Positions 17,070 to 24,123 of a stretch of 64,000 nucleotides of DNA are shown one piece after another. Numbering within the stretch: position 1 is the stretch's first letter; each line of letters opens with the position of its first letter. The DNA comes from Mycobacterium asiaticum (lineage in GTDB: Bacteria > Actinomycetota > Actinomycetes > Mycobacteriales > Mycobacteriaceae): assembly GCF_001673635.1 (NCBI RefSeq), contig NZ_LZMH01000069.1, positions 186,001 through 250,000 of the forward strand. The letters are read 5' to 3'. A program made the position numbers and the translations under genes. The notes under the pieces are model-generated. The model ran no database searches. It saw only the letters and a program-made list of their open reading frames with translations, and was not told the origin of the DNA.

Positions 17070-17356
17070 CTACCGGCTTTCTGTGTTGTGCGTTCGAAAT
17101 GCGTCTCTAAAAGTTCCTGTACTGCAGTTATGCCCCTCCCCGGAATAACCGAAGTATCCCGAGGTCGGGCGTGTCGCATGCGGTTGCCCGGAACCGAATC
17201 CGTTGCATCGTGGACACGCGAATTGGCCCGGCTATTTACGCCCCCAAGTTCAGGCGCCGTAGGCCGCCAGGCACGAGGTACCACAATACCTGGCACGGGT
17301 GAGGCAGGTCAAAGCGGTGGAATCCGGTCGGTGAGAGGCCCGACCAGCGGCGCGAT
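17070..17356. other. Intergenic region carrying the rpsL operon promoter
   Basis: 287 bp between rpsL and the 3' end of the TetR gene on the same strand. It must hold the promoter(s) of the rpsL-tuf operon. I do not see a -10/-35 pair good enough to mark and no ORF with coding character. Confidence 0.4.
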
Positions 17357-18001
17357 CTAGGACCGGTCCGGTGCCGGCGCGGTGCGCAGGTCCATCCCGG
17401 CTGCCAGCCGCAGCACCATGTCGGTGAACACCGCGTCGGTGTCGATTTCGTCCATCACTCCGGTCATTTCGAGCAACACGAACCCGTGCAGGGCCGACCA
17501 GAATTCCAGTGCGGCGTAGAACGCCTCGTCGCCGTCGAGACCATAGGACGACAACACCGCGATGACGGGCGCGGCCGCCCCCCGGGTCGCCTCCGCGTAC
17601 TCGGGGTCATCGCCGCCCAATGGCATGCGGGTGAACGCCGAATACCGGCCGGGGTGATGGTGCGCGTAACTGCGGTACGCGCCGGCCATCACCAGCACGG
17701 CGTCGTCGCGGGCACGGCCCTCCCCCACGCGGTTGAGCATCGTGATGATGTCGTCTATCACCCGGATCCGCACCGCGCGGCGCAGGTCCTCGAGGCTGTC
17801 GACGTGGTTGTACAGCGAGGGCCCCTTGGTGCCGAGCTGGGTCGCCAGCGCGTTGATCGTCAGCGAATCCCAGCCCTCCCGGTCCAGGAATGTCAGCGCG
17901 CCGTCGACGATGCCCTCGCGGCTCAGCTTGGCCTGACGGACGCCGGCTTTGGCTCCCCGCGGACGGCCACCGGCTGACGGTGGTTCCGGTTGAGCTGCCA
18001 T
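17357..18001 (-). CDS. TetR-family regulator (Rv0681-like)
   Basis: A 214-residue regulator. The N-terminal HTH is seen in SREGIVDGALTFLDREGWDSLTINALATQLGTKGPSLYNHV (about residues 29-69, shown by LATQLGTKGPSLYNHV). The C-terminal region is of the TetR_C type (FVLLEMTGVMDEIDTDAVF). The frame is open back to an ATG at 18040, but that would lie inside the inverted repeat 18035-18059. ATG 18001 has a GAAGGGCG site 8 nt upstream and is preferred. Divergent from the DUF3060 gene, so the operator may control both sides. Ligand unknown. Confidence 0.82.
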   Translation of the reverse strand: MAAQPEPPSAGGRPRGAKAGVRQAKLSREGIVDGALTFLDREGWDSLTINALATQLGTKGPSLYNHVDSLEDLRRAVRIRVIDDIITMLNRVGEGRARDDAVLVMAGAYRSYAHHHPGRYSAFTRMPLGGDDPEYAEATRGAAAPVIAVLSSYGLDGDEAFYAALEFWSALHGFVLLEMTGVMDEIDTDAVFTDMVLRLAAGMDLRTAPAPDRS

Positions 18002-18034
18002 GACGCTTCGCCCTTCGGTTGGATTACCGGCCTG

Positions 18035-18059
18035 GGTCAACTAATGACTCTAGTTGACC
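18035..18059. promoter_or_regulatory. Inverted-repeat operator of the Rv0681-like TetR
   Basis: Perfect 9-bp arms GGTCAACTA (18035-18043) and TAGTTGACC (18051-18059) around a 7-bp spacer, 34 bp upstream of the regulator ATG, in the divergent promoter region. Size and spacing suit a TetR dimer. Confidence 0.7.
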
Positions 18060-18225
18060 GCGTCGGGCGGAGCGGACGCGGCGCGCGTGGTGACGGCACG
18101 ACGGCCGATCAGTATCGGCGGAAAATGTGCAAGGGACTGTCCTCCCGCGGGCAAATACACGTAATCTCATTCGAGGTCTCCATCAGTGCCCGGAGCCGTC
18201 ACCCGCCCAATGAAGGGGGGCCGCA

Positions 18226-18603
18226 GTGAAACGGACAACCGCTGTCGGGACGCTGGCTGTTCTGGTCGCCGCCCTCGCTGCCGCGCCCGCCGCCCCGGCA
18301 CCGTTGGCGCAAGCCAAAAACGGCGACACGCATATCACCGGGCAGGGCCTGGACACGGTCATCGACTGCAACGACGCCACCCTGTTGGTCAACGGGACCA
18401 ACAACACCGTCACCGCAAAGGGCACCTGCTGGGCGGTGACCATGATGGGCAGCTCCAATACGGTCATCGCCGACACCGTCATCAACGACATCACCGTGTA
18501 CGGCTACGACGGGACGGTGTTCTTTCACAACGGCGATCCGGTCATCTGGGATCGGGGCCGAGAGTTGGGCATGACCAACCGGATTGCACGAGTAGGCCCC
18601 TGA
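18226..18603 (+). CDS. Secreted DUF3060 protein (Rv0680c-like)
   Basis: A 125-residue exported protein. A signal peptide covers residues 1-30 (hydrophobic TLAVLVAALAAAPAAPAPLA, cleavage near AQA-KNG). The rest is the DUF3060 beta-strand repeat pattern (TLLVNGTNNTVTAKGTC, VTMMGSSNTVIADTVINDITVYG), suggesting a small beta-helix. Two cysteines, in VIDCND and GTCW, may form a disulfide. The GTG at 18226 follows a GGGGGG-like purine tract. It is 56 bp upstream of a lipoprotein of the same domain family, so a paralogous pair. Function unknown; cell envelope location expected. Confidence 0.8.
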   Translation: MKRTTAVGTLAVLVAALAAAPAAPAPLAQAKNGDTHITGQGLDTVIDCNDATLLVNGTNNTVTAKGTCWAVTMMGSSNTVIADTVINDITVYGYDGTVFFHNGDPVIWDRGRELGMTNRIARVGP

Positions 18604-18659
18604 GTCACCTAGCCGTCGATCGGCAACCACCGCAGGCAAATACCGGGAGGAACAGAACC

Positions 18660-19142
18660 GTGCGTATCAATATCCCTGCCCTACGTATCGCTGCGTCGGC
18701 GGTTGCCGTGGCTACGCTCGGGCTGGCCGGTTGCAGTTCGACGGCCGGTCCGCCCGCGGGCTCCACCTCCAGCACCTCCTCGACCAAGTCGTCGACGTCG
18801 GCAACCAGCAGCGGCACCGCCGGGCCGTCGTCGTCGGGCAGCGCGACCACCACCGCCTCGGTGGAGATCGGCAACACGCTGACCTACGGCTCGATGGGCA
18901 CCACCGCCACCCTGGATTGTGCGGACGGCAAGTCGCTCAATGTGGCCGGTTCGGACAACAACCTGACGGTGACGGGCAACTGCGAATCGCTGCGTGTCCT
19001 GGGCAAGGGCAACAAGATCACCGTCGACAAGGTCACCAGCAAGATCACCGTGCTGGGTATGGACAACACCATCACCTATAAGGACGGCGAGCCGAAGGTG
19101 GACAACGTCGGCGGCTCGAGCAACGAGATCAAGAAGGGCTGA
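18660..19142 (+). CDS. DUF3060 lipoprotein, Thr/Ser-rich (Rv0679c-like)
   Basis: A 160-residue predicted lipoprotein. Residues 1-22 are a signal peptide ending in the lipobox LAGC (cysteine about residue 22). A low-complexity Ser/Thr/Gly linker of about 45 residues (STSSTSSTKSSTSATSSG) follows, probably O-glycosylated or disordered. Then comes a DUF3060 domain with repeats LNVAGSDNNLTVTGNC, LRVLGKGNKITVDKV and ITVLGMDNTITY. The start is GTG 18660, with GGGAGG 9 nt upstream. It ends only 5 bp from the convergent echA5 stop; in M. tuberculosis, as I remember it, mmpL5/mmpS5/Rv0678 lie here. Confidence 0.83.
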   Translation: MRINIPALRIAASAVAVATLGLAGCSSTAGPPAGSTSSTSSTKSSTSATSSGTAGPSSSGSATTTASVEIGNTLTYGSMGTTATLDCADGKSLNVAGSDNNLTVTGNCESLRVLGKGNKITVDKVTSKITVLGMDNTITYKDGEPKVDNVGGSSNEIKKG

Positions 19143-19147
19143 CGCCC

Positions 19148-19936
19148 CTACTTCCCGTTGGTATTCCCCTTGGTGGCCGGTGCGCCGTGTCGGCCGGCGC
19201 CGGCCGCGAACCGGCCCGCGCCCTCGCGTGCCTCTGCGGCCACCCGGGAGATGCTGGCGAATTCGAGGTCCATTGCGGCGGACTCCGGTAGCCCCCACTG
19301 GTGTAGCGCCGAGAGCCGGTCCGAGCGCAGGCACTGTTGCGGCAGGGCCGCCAGCTGGGCCGCCAACTCCTGGGCCGCCTGAAGGCCTTGGCCTTTGGGC
19401 ACCACCCGGTTGGCCAGTCCAATGGCCAACGCCTCGTCGGCCTTGACGGCGCGGCCGGTGAGGATCAGGTCCATCGCGCGGCTGTGCCCGATCAACCGGG
19501 GCAACCGCACGGTGCCGCCGTCGATCAGCGGTACCCCCCAACGACGACAGAACACCCCGAACACGGCGTCCTCCTCTGCCACCCGAAGGTCGCACCACAG
19601 CGCCAATTCCAGGCCGCCGGCCACCGCATAACCGCTGACCGCGGCGATCACCGGTTTGGACAACATCATCCGTGACGGCCCCATCGGACCCGGGCCGGTG
19701 CGGTGCACGGCGTTGGCCTGCGGGGTGCCGAAGGCCTTCAAATCGGCTCCCGCGCAGAAGGTTCCGCCCTCCCCGCTCAGCACCGCAACCGACGCGGATT
19801 CGTCGCGGTCGAACTGGTCGAAAGCGGCGTAGAGCGCGGCGGCCGTCGGGCCGTTGACCGCGTTGCGCGCTTCCGGTCGGGTGATGGTCACCGTGGTCAC
19901 CGGACCGTCGCGCTCGACACGCACCAGATCACTCAT
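19148..19936 (-). CDS. echA5: Enoyl-CoA hydratase/isomerase family protein, EchA5-like
   Basis: A 262-residue crotonase-fold protein. The oxyanion-hole segments are GTFCAGADLKAF (near residue 66) and SGYAVAGGLELALWCDLRVAEEDAVFGVFCRRWGVPLIDGG (catalytic region near 110-150). It probably hydrates or isomerises an enoyl-CoA in fatty acid or steroid side-chain breakdown; the substrate cannot be read from sequence. The last 25 residues are rich in Gly/Ala (GRFAAGAGRHGAPATKGNT). ATG 19936 overlaps the stop of the PaaX-like gene (ATGA), so they are in one operon with echA4 and fadE8. Confidence 0.86.
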   Translation of the reverse strand: MSDLVRVERDGPVTTVTITRPEARNAVNGPTAAALYAAFDQFDRDESASVAVLSGEGGTFCAGADLKAFGTPQANAVHRTGPGPMGPSRMMLSKPVIAAVSGYAVAGGLELALWCDLRVAEEDAVFGVFCRRWGVPLIDGGTVRLPRLIGHSRAMDLILTGRAVKADEALAIGLANRVVPKGQGLQAAQELAAQLAALPQQCLRSDRLSALHQWGLPESAAMDLEFASISRVAAEAREGAGRFAAGAGRHGAPATKGNTNGK

Positions 19937-20673
19937 GTCGCCTCCTGTAATTGTTGTTCCGCCACATCGCGGCGTTCCGCGAGTTCGGTGGCGAAGTCGT
20001 GGTAGGCCACGCGTAACCGGGCGCCGGGCCAATCAGCGGGCAACAGGTCGTCGGGCAGCATCGGATCGGTGAGTAGGTGGCGCACCATGGCGGCGGCCAC
20101 CGTGAATCGCTCCGGAACGCTTGTCGCAGTGGCAATTTCGTCGAGCAGCCGGTGCCCCACCTGTGCCCACTCGGTCAGGTCCCACAGTTGCTTGGCCAAC
20201 GCGGCCGGGGCGTCGTCTCGTGCGTGCAGTACCCGCACCCGGGCCCGAACATCGGGGTCGAGGTCCAGGTCGAGGTTGTCCGGGCGCATCCAGACGCCTT
20301 CCCGTAGCTCACCGAACCGCTTGCTGTACATGTGGTTTCGCAGTGCGGCGCGGGTCCGGGGGTCGGTGCCGACGCTGGTGACGACCACGAGGTGCCAGGA
20401 CCCGTGCCAGGCCCGGGTGGGCGGGCGCATGGCCTCGTCCTGGCGGCGCTGGCGGGCCAGCAGCCGATCCGAGAGGCGGTAGCCGTCGGCGGACCGGACC
20501 AGGTCCCCGGCGCTGACCATGCGGGTCAGCGCCACTCGCAGGGTTGGTTCTTTGATACCGAAATCGGCAGTCAGCCTGATCAATTCGGCGGCACTGGCCC
20601 AGGCGGGGTGGGCGCCCAACAGCACGCTGAGCACCACCGACCGTGCGGTCATGCGGGCCAGCGATTTAGGCAT
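19933..20673 (-). CDS. PaaX-family transcriptional regulator (Rv0674-like)
   Basis: A 246-residue protein. A winged-helix N-terminus reads SVVLSVLLGAHPAWASAAELIRLTADFGIKEPTLRVALTRMVSAGDL (HTH in FGIKEPTLRVALTRM, about 37-53). The PaaX middle domain, WHLVVVTSVGTDPRTRAALR, and the C-terminal domain follow. PaaX proteins repress catabolism of aryl- or acyl-CoA compounds and respond to the CoA thioester. It lies inside an acyl-CoA degradation operon (fadE8-echA4-this-echA5), 3 bp after echA4 and overlapping echA5, so it may regulate this operon. Confidence 0.85.
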   Translation of the reverse strand: MPKSLARMTARSVVLSVLLGAHPAWASAAELIRLTADFGIKEPTLRVALTRMVSAGDLVRSADGYRLSDRLLARQRRQDEAMRPPTRAWHGSWHLVVVTSVGTDPRTRAALRNHMYSKRFGELREGVWMRPDNLDLDLDPDVRARVRVLHARDDAPAALAKQLWDLTEWAQVGHRLLDEIATATSVPERFTVAAAMVRHLLTDPMLPDDLLPADWPGARLRVAYHDFATELAERRDVAEQQLQEAT

Positions 20674-20676
20674 CTG

Positions 20677-21615
20677 CTACACCTCGGACGCTTTTCGGCC
20701 GTAATCACCGAACGGCTCGTCGCGGTGCCGGACCGCCTCGCGGAAGCCGTGTTCGACCGCGTCGGCGACGAAGGCGTGCCCCTCGGGAGTGTGCCGAGCG
20801 ACGCCGTCGAACACGGTGCTGACCATCCTGCTGGTCGCGACACCTTGTTGCAGCAGAGGGGCATTCAGCGCGAGCTTGATCATGATCAACTGGTTCACCG
20901 GCAGGGCCGCGATCCTGGAAACCAGCCGTTCGGTGCGCTCGTCGAGATCCTCGGGGTCAGGAGCTTCGACCGCCAATCCCCATTCCGCGGCCTGCGCCCC
21001 CGTAATGCAGTCGCCGGTGAACAGTAAGCGCTTGGCGCGCTGGTCACCGAGCCGGTGTGCCCACAGGCCCGCGGCCGGCACACCCCAGACCCGGGTCGGG
21101 GGGTAACCGATCTTGGCGTCGGCGGCCGCGATCACCTGGTCGGCGTGCAGCGCGATGTCGGTGCCGCCGGCCACGCAATAGCCGTGAATCTTGACGACGG
21201 TGGGTTTGTCGGCGTGCATCAGGCTGGAGAAGCCGCGAACGAACCGGCTCATCATCTGATAGTCGATCATCGGGTCCCACGGCTGGTTCGGCAGGTGGTT
21301 GACGCCCTGGGTCTTTCCGTCCAGGACCGTGCCGCGGTAGCTGCCTTCGCCGCCCGCCGAGCCGGTCCGGTCGGCGTAGGCGGACAGGTCGAAACCCGCG
21401 CAGAAACCTTCGCCACGACCGGAAACCAAGATGACGTGCACGTTGGGGTCGAGATCGGCCCGCTCGACCAGCGCCGACAACTCCAGCGGGGTGTCGGCGA
21501 CGATCGCGTTGCCCTTTTCAGGCCGGTTAAAGGTGATACGCGCTACCCGGTCGGTGACCTCGTAGGTCATCGTTTTCAGGTTGTCGAAATCAACCGGCCT
21601 GATCGCGTGGGTCAT
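20677..21615 (-). CDS. echA4: Enoyl-CoA hydratase/isomerase family protein, EchA4-like
   Basis: A 312-residue crotonase-fold enzyme, longer than the usual 260. The motifs are ARITFNRPEKGNAI near residue 25, the oxyanion-hole GEGFCAGFDLSAYADR near 70, and VVKIHGYCVAGGTDIALHADQVIAAADAKIGYPPTRVWGVP near 145-180. An extra segment around residues 85-120 (GGEGSYRGTVLDGKTQGVNHLPNQPWDPM) explains the length. Start ATG 21615 overlaps the fadE8 stop (ATGA). Expected to act after the acyl-CoA dehydrogenase encoded upstream. Confidence 0.86.
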   Translation of the reverse strand: MTHAIRPVDFDNLKTMTYEVTDRVARITFNRPEKGNAIVADTPLELSALVERADLDPNVHVILVSGRGEGFCAGFDLSAYADRTGSAGGEGSYRGTVLDGKTQGVNHLPNQPWDPMIDYQMMSRFVRGFSSLMHADKPTVVKIHGYCVAGGTDIALHADQVIAAADAKIGYPPTRVWGVPAAGLWAHRLGDQRAKRLLFTGDCITGAQAAEWGLAVEAPDPEDLDERTERLVSRIAALPVNQLIMIKLALNAPLLQQGVATSRMVSTVFDGVARHTPEGHAFVADAVEHGFREAVRHRDEPFGDYGRKASEV

Positions 21616-23240
21616 CCCTTAACTAGAGCACGCTCGATAATCGGCGCAAGATCCAGACCGGCCGGCATCGTGCCAAACGCTCCGCCCCACTGGCCGCCGA
21701 GCCGGGTGGCCAGGAACGCCTCGGCAACCGCAGGATGCCCGTGGCGCACCAGAAGCGACCCCTGCAACGCCAAGCAGATGTCCTCGGCGACCTTGCGGGC
21801 GCGGTACTGGATCGTTTCCAAGTCGGCGAGCTGGTCACGCAACCGTGCGACGTGCGCGTCCTGCCGGGCATCCTGACCGGCACTCTGCGTCAACTCGTCG
21901 AACAGCACCTCAACGGATTCGGGCCGAGTAGCCATGGCGCGCAAGGTGTCCAGCGCGCTCACGTTGCCCGAACCTTCCCAGATCCCCATCAACGGGGCTT
22001 CACGGTAGAGCCGCGGCATGCCGGAGTCTTCGACGTAGCCGTTACCGCCCAGGCACTCCAGGGCTTCGGCGGCGTGCGGGGTGGAACGCTTGCATACCCA
22101 GTACTTACTGGCCGCCAGCCCGATGCGGCGCAGCAGCGTCTCCCGCTGGTCGCCGCGTACCGCCCGGTCGGTGGCGCCAGCCATCCGCATCGCCACGATC
22201 GTCGCGGCCTCGGCCTCGACGGCCAGGTCGGCAAGCACGTTGCGCATCAGCGGTTGGTCAATGAGGTACGCGCCGAAGGCCTTTCGATGCTGCGCGTGGT
22301 AGATGGCGCGGGTCAGACCGGTGCGCATGCTGGTCGCGCTGCCCAGCGTGCAGTCCAGCCGGGTGAGGTTGACCATCTCGATGATGGTCGGGACACCGCG
22401 GCCCTCCTCGCCGACCAGCCAGGCGGTGGCGCCGTCGTACTCGACCTCACTGGAAGCGTTGGCGTGGTTGCCGAGCTTGTCCTTGAGCCGTTGCAGGAAC
22501 ATCCGATTGCGGGTGCCGTCGGGCAGGATGCGCGGCAGCATGAAGCACGACAGCCCGCCCGGCGCCTGAGCCAGCACCAGGAAGATGTCACACATCGGCG
22601 CGGAGGTGAACCACTTGTGGCCCCGCAGGCTGTAGGTGCCGTCTCCATTGGGGGTGGCCTCGGTGGTGCCGGCCCGCACATCGGACCCACCCTGCTTCTC
22701 GGTCATCGACATGCCTGCGGTGATGCCGGCTTTCGTCGCAGCCAGCTTCAGTTCCGGGTCGTATTCGCGACTCGTCAGCAGCGGCTCGTACACCGCGGCG
22801 AGTTCCGGGTTGAAACGGAGCGCGGGGACGACGGCGTATGTCATCGAGATCGGGCAGATGTGGCCCGGCTCGACCGTCCATACCGATGTCTTGGCGGCCC
22901 GCACCACGTGCGACCCCGGCCGGTCATCGGCCCAAGGCGCAGCGTGGAGTCCGTGGGCGATGGCCGTGCGCATCAGCTCGTGATATGCGGGGTCGTATTC
23001 CACCTCGTCGATGCGGTGCCCGACCCGGTCGTGGGTGTGCAGCACCGGACGATTGCGGTCGGCCAGTTCGCCCCAGCGCTGGGCCTGCGCGCTGCCATTG
23101 ATGGCGCCGAGCTCGGTCACCTCGTCCACGCCCCATTGGCCGCCTTCGCGGATCAGGGCCTCCATGAGGACCGCCGAGGTGGCCGGGTTGTGGTTCTCGA
23201 GGGGCGCAACCTGGTTGGTGACGACGTGCGTATCTGGCAT
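21612..23240 (-). CDS. fadE8: Acyl-CoA dehydrogenase, FadE8-like (AidB type)
   Basis: A 542-residue flavoprotein of the AidB branch of acyl-CoA dehydrogenases, larger than ordinary FadE proteins. Motifs are GMSMTEKQGGSDVRAGTTEA (flavin/substrate segment near residue 170), GHKWFTSAPMCDIFLVLAQ, LNRTRLDC-like TRLDCTLGSATSMRTGLTRAIYHAQHRKAFG and the C-terminal ECLGGNGYVEDSGMPRLYREAPLMGIWEGSGNV, with the adaptive FAD-binding loop. ATG 23240 (MPDTHVVTNQV) gives the family length; ATG 23249 is an in-frame alternative. First gene of the fadE8-echA4-paaX-echA5 operon. Confidence 0.9.
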   Translation of the reverse strand: MPDTHVVTNQVAPLENHNPATSAVLMEALIREGGQWGVDEVTELGAINGSAQAQRWGELADRNRPVLHTHDRVGHRIDEVEYDPAYHELMRTAIAHGLHAAPWADDRPGSHVVRAAKTSVWTVEPGHICPISMTYAVVPALRFNPELAAVYEPLLTSREYDPELKLAATKAGITAGMSMTEKQGGSDVRAGTTEATPNGDGTYSLRGHKWFTSAPMCDIFLVLAQAPGGLSCFMLPRILPDGTRNRMFLQRLKDKLGNHANASSEVEYDGATAWLVGEEGRGVPTIIEMVNLTRLDCTLGSATSMRTGLTRAIYHAQHRKAFGAYLIDQPLMRNVLADLAVEAEAATIVAMRMAGATDRAVRGDQRETLLRRIGLAASKYWVCKRSTPHAAEALECLGGNGYVEDSGMPRLYREAPLMGIWEGSGNVSALDTLRAMATRPESVEVLFDELTQSAGQDARQDAHVARLRDQLADLETIQYRARKVAEDICLALQGSLLVRHGHPAVAEAFLATRLGGQWGGAFGTMPAGLDLAPIIERALVKG

Positions 23241-23308
23241 GGACCCCATGTTACATTTTCCCGACAACCGCACAAGAGGATGTAATGGCGCGGCGGGTTG
23301 CTCGGCGA

Positions 23309-24061
23309 TCAGCCGGTGTGCTCGCGCAGGAAGGCGATGTCGTCCTTGCGGCCCTCGTCGGCGGTCTCGCAGATCACGGGCGCGTCTGCGGCGGTGACGA
23401 CGGCGACCAACAAGTCGGGGTCGATCTGGCCGGTGCCGAAGTTGGCGTGCCGGTCGGCACCCGAGCCGGCCGCGTCCCGAGAGTCGTTGCAGTGCACCAA
23501 GTCGATGCGACCGGTCAGTGCCTTGATCCGCTCGACGGCGTCGACCAGCGCCTCTCCCGCCGCCCACGCATGGCAGGTGTCCAGACAGAAGCCGATGCCG
23601 GTGTCGCCGATGTGGTCCCACAGCCGGCCGATGGTGTCGAAGTAGCGTGCCATCGCGTGGTCCCCGCCCGCGGTGTTCTCCAGATAGACCTGCACATCGG
23701 TTTCCAAGTACTTCAACGCCTTGACCCACCGGTCGAAACCGGCCTCCATGTCGTTGTCGTCCGCGTGGCCGCCGTGCACGATCACCGCCGTCGCATTGAT
23801 CTCTGCGGCCGCGTCGCAGGTGTCCTGCAGAATCTTGCGCGACGGGATCCGGATGCGGTTGTTGGCCGAGGCGACGTTGATCAAATAGGGCGCATGTACG
23901 TATAGCGGGATGTTGGACGCCTTCAGCGTCTCGGCGTCCTCGCGCGGCTTGGGTTTTTTCCAGCTTTGCGGGTTACCGAGGAAAAACTGCACCGCGTCGG
24001 CGCCGTCTGCGGCGGCCGCGGCCAGGGGATCGTCTCCACGAACATGCGAACCGATAAGCAC
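23309..24061 (-). CDS. nfo: Endonuclease IV (AP endonuclease, Nfo/End)
   Basis: A 250-residue TIM-barrel AP endonuclease that cleaves 5' of abasic sites in base excision repair. Zn-binding landmarks are IGSHV at residues 3-7, VHAPYLIN near 54, VIVHGGHADDND near 93, VYLENTAGGDHAM (metal Glu) near 125, GFCLDTCHAWAAGE near 159, LVHCNDSRDAAGSGADRHANFGTG near 189 and ICETADEG near 230. It starts at GTG 24061 and is divergent from the ceramidase gene 62 bp away. A lipoprotein gene (lpqP) that I recall between nfo and fadE8 in M. tuberculosis is absent. Confidence 0.93.
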   Translation of the reverse strand: MLIGSHVRGDDPLAAAAADGADAVQFFLGNPQSWKKPKPREDAETLKASNIPLYVHAPYLINVASANNRIRIPSRKILQDTCDAAAEINATAVIVHGGHADDNDMEAGFDRWVKALKYLETDVQVYLENTAGGDHAMARYFDTIGRLWDHIGDTGIGFCLDTCHAWAAGEALVDAVERIKALTGRIDLVHCNDSRDAAGSGADRHANFGTGQIDPDLLVAVVTAADAPVICETADEGRKDDIAFLREHTG

Positions 24062-24123
24062 TTGGCCAGTTTAGTGATGCGCATAGGGTGTGAGTCCGTA
24101 GCCAACAGGATGGAGGACGGGCG

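Noticed and set aside
17961..18040. Longer TetR start at 18040
   Set aside because: It would lie inside the inverted repeat 18035-18059 and has no ribosome site; ATG 18001 is better.
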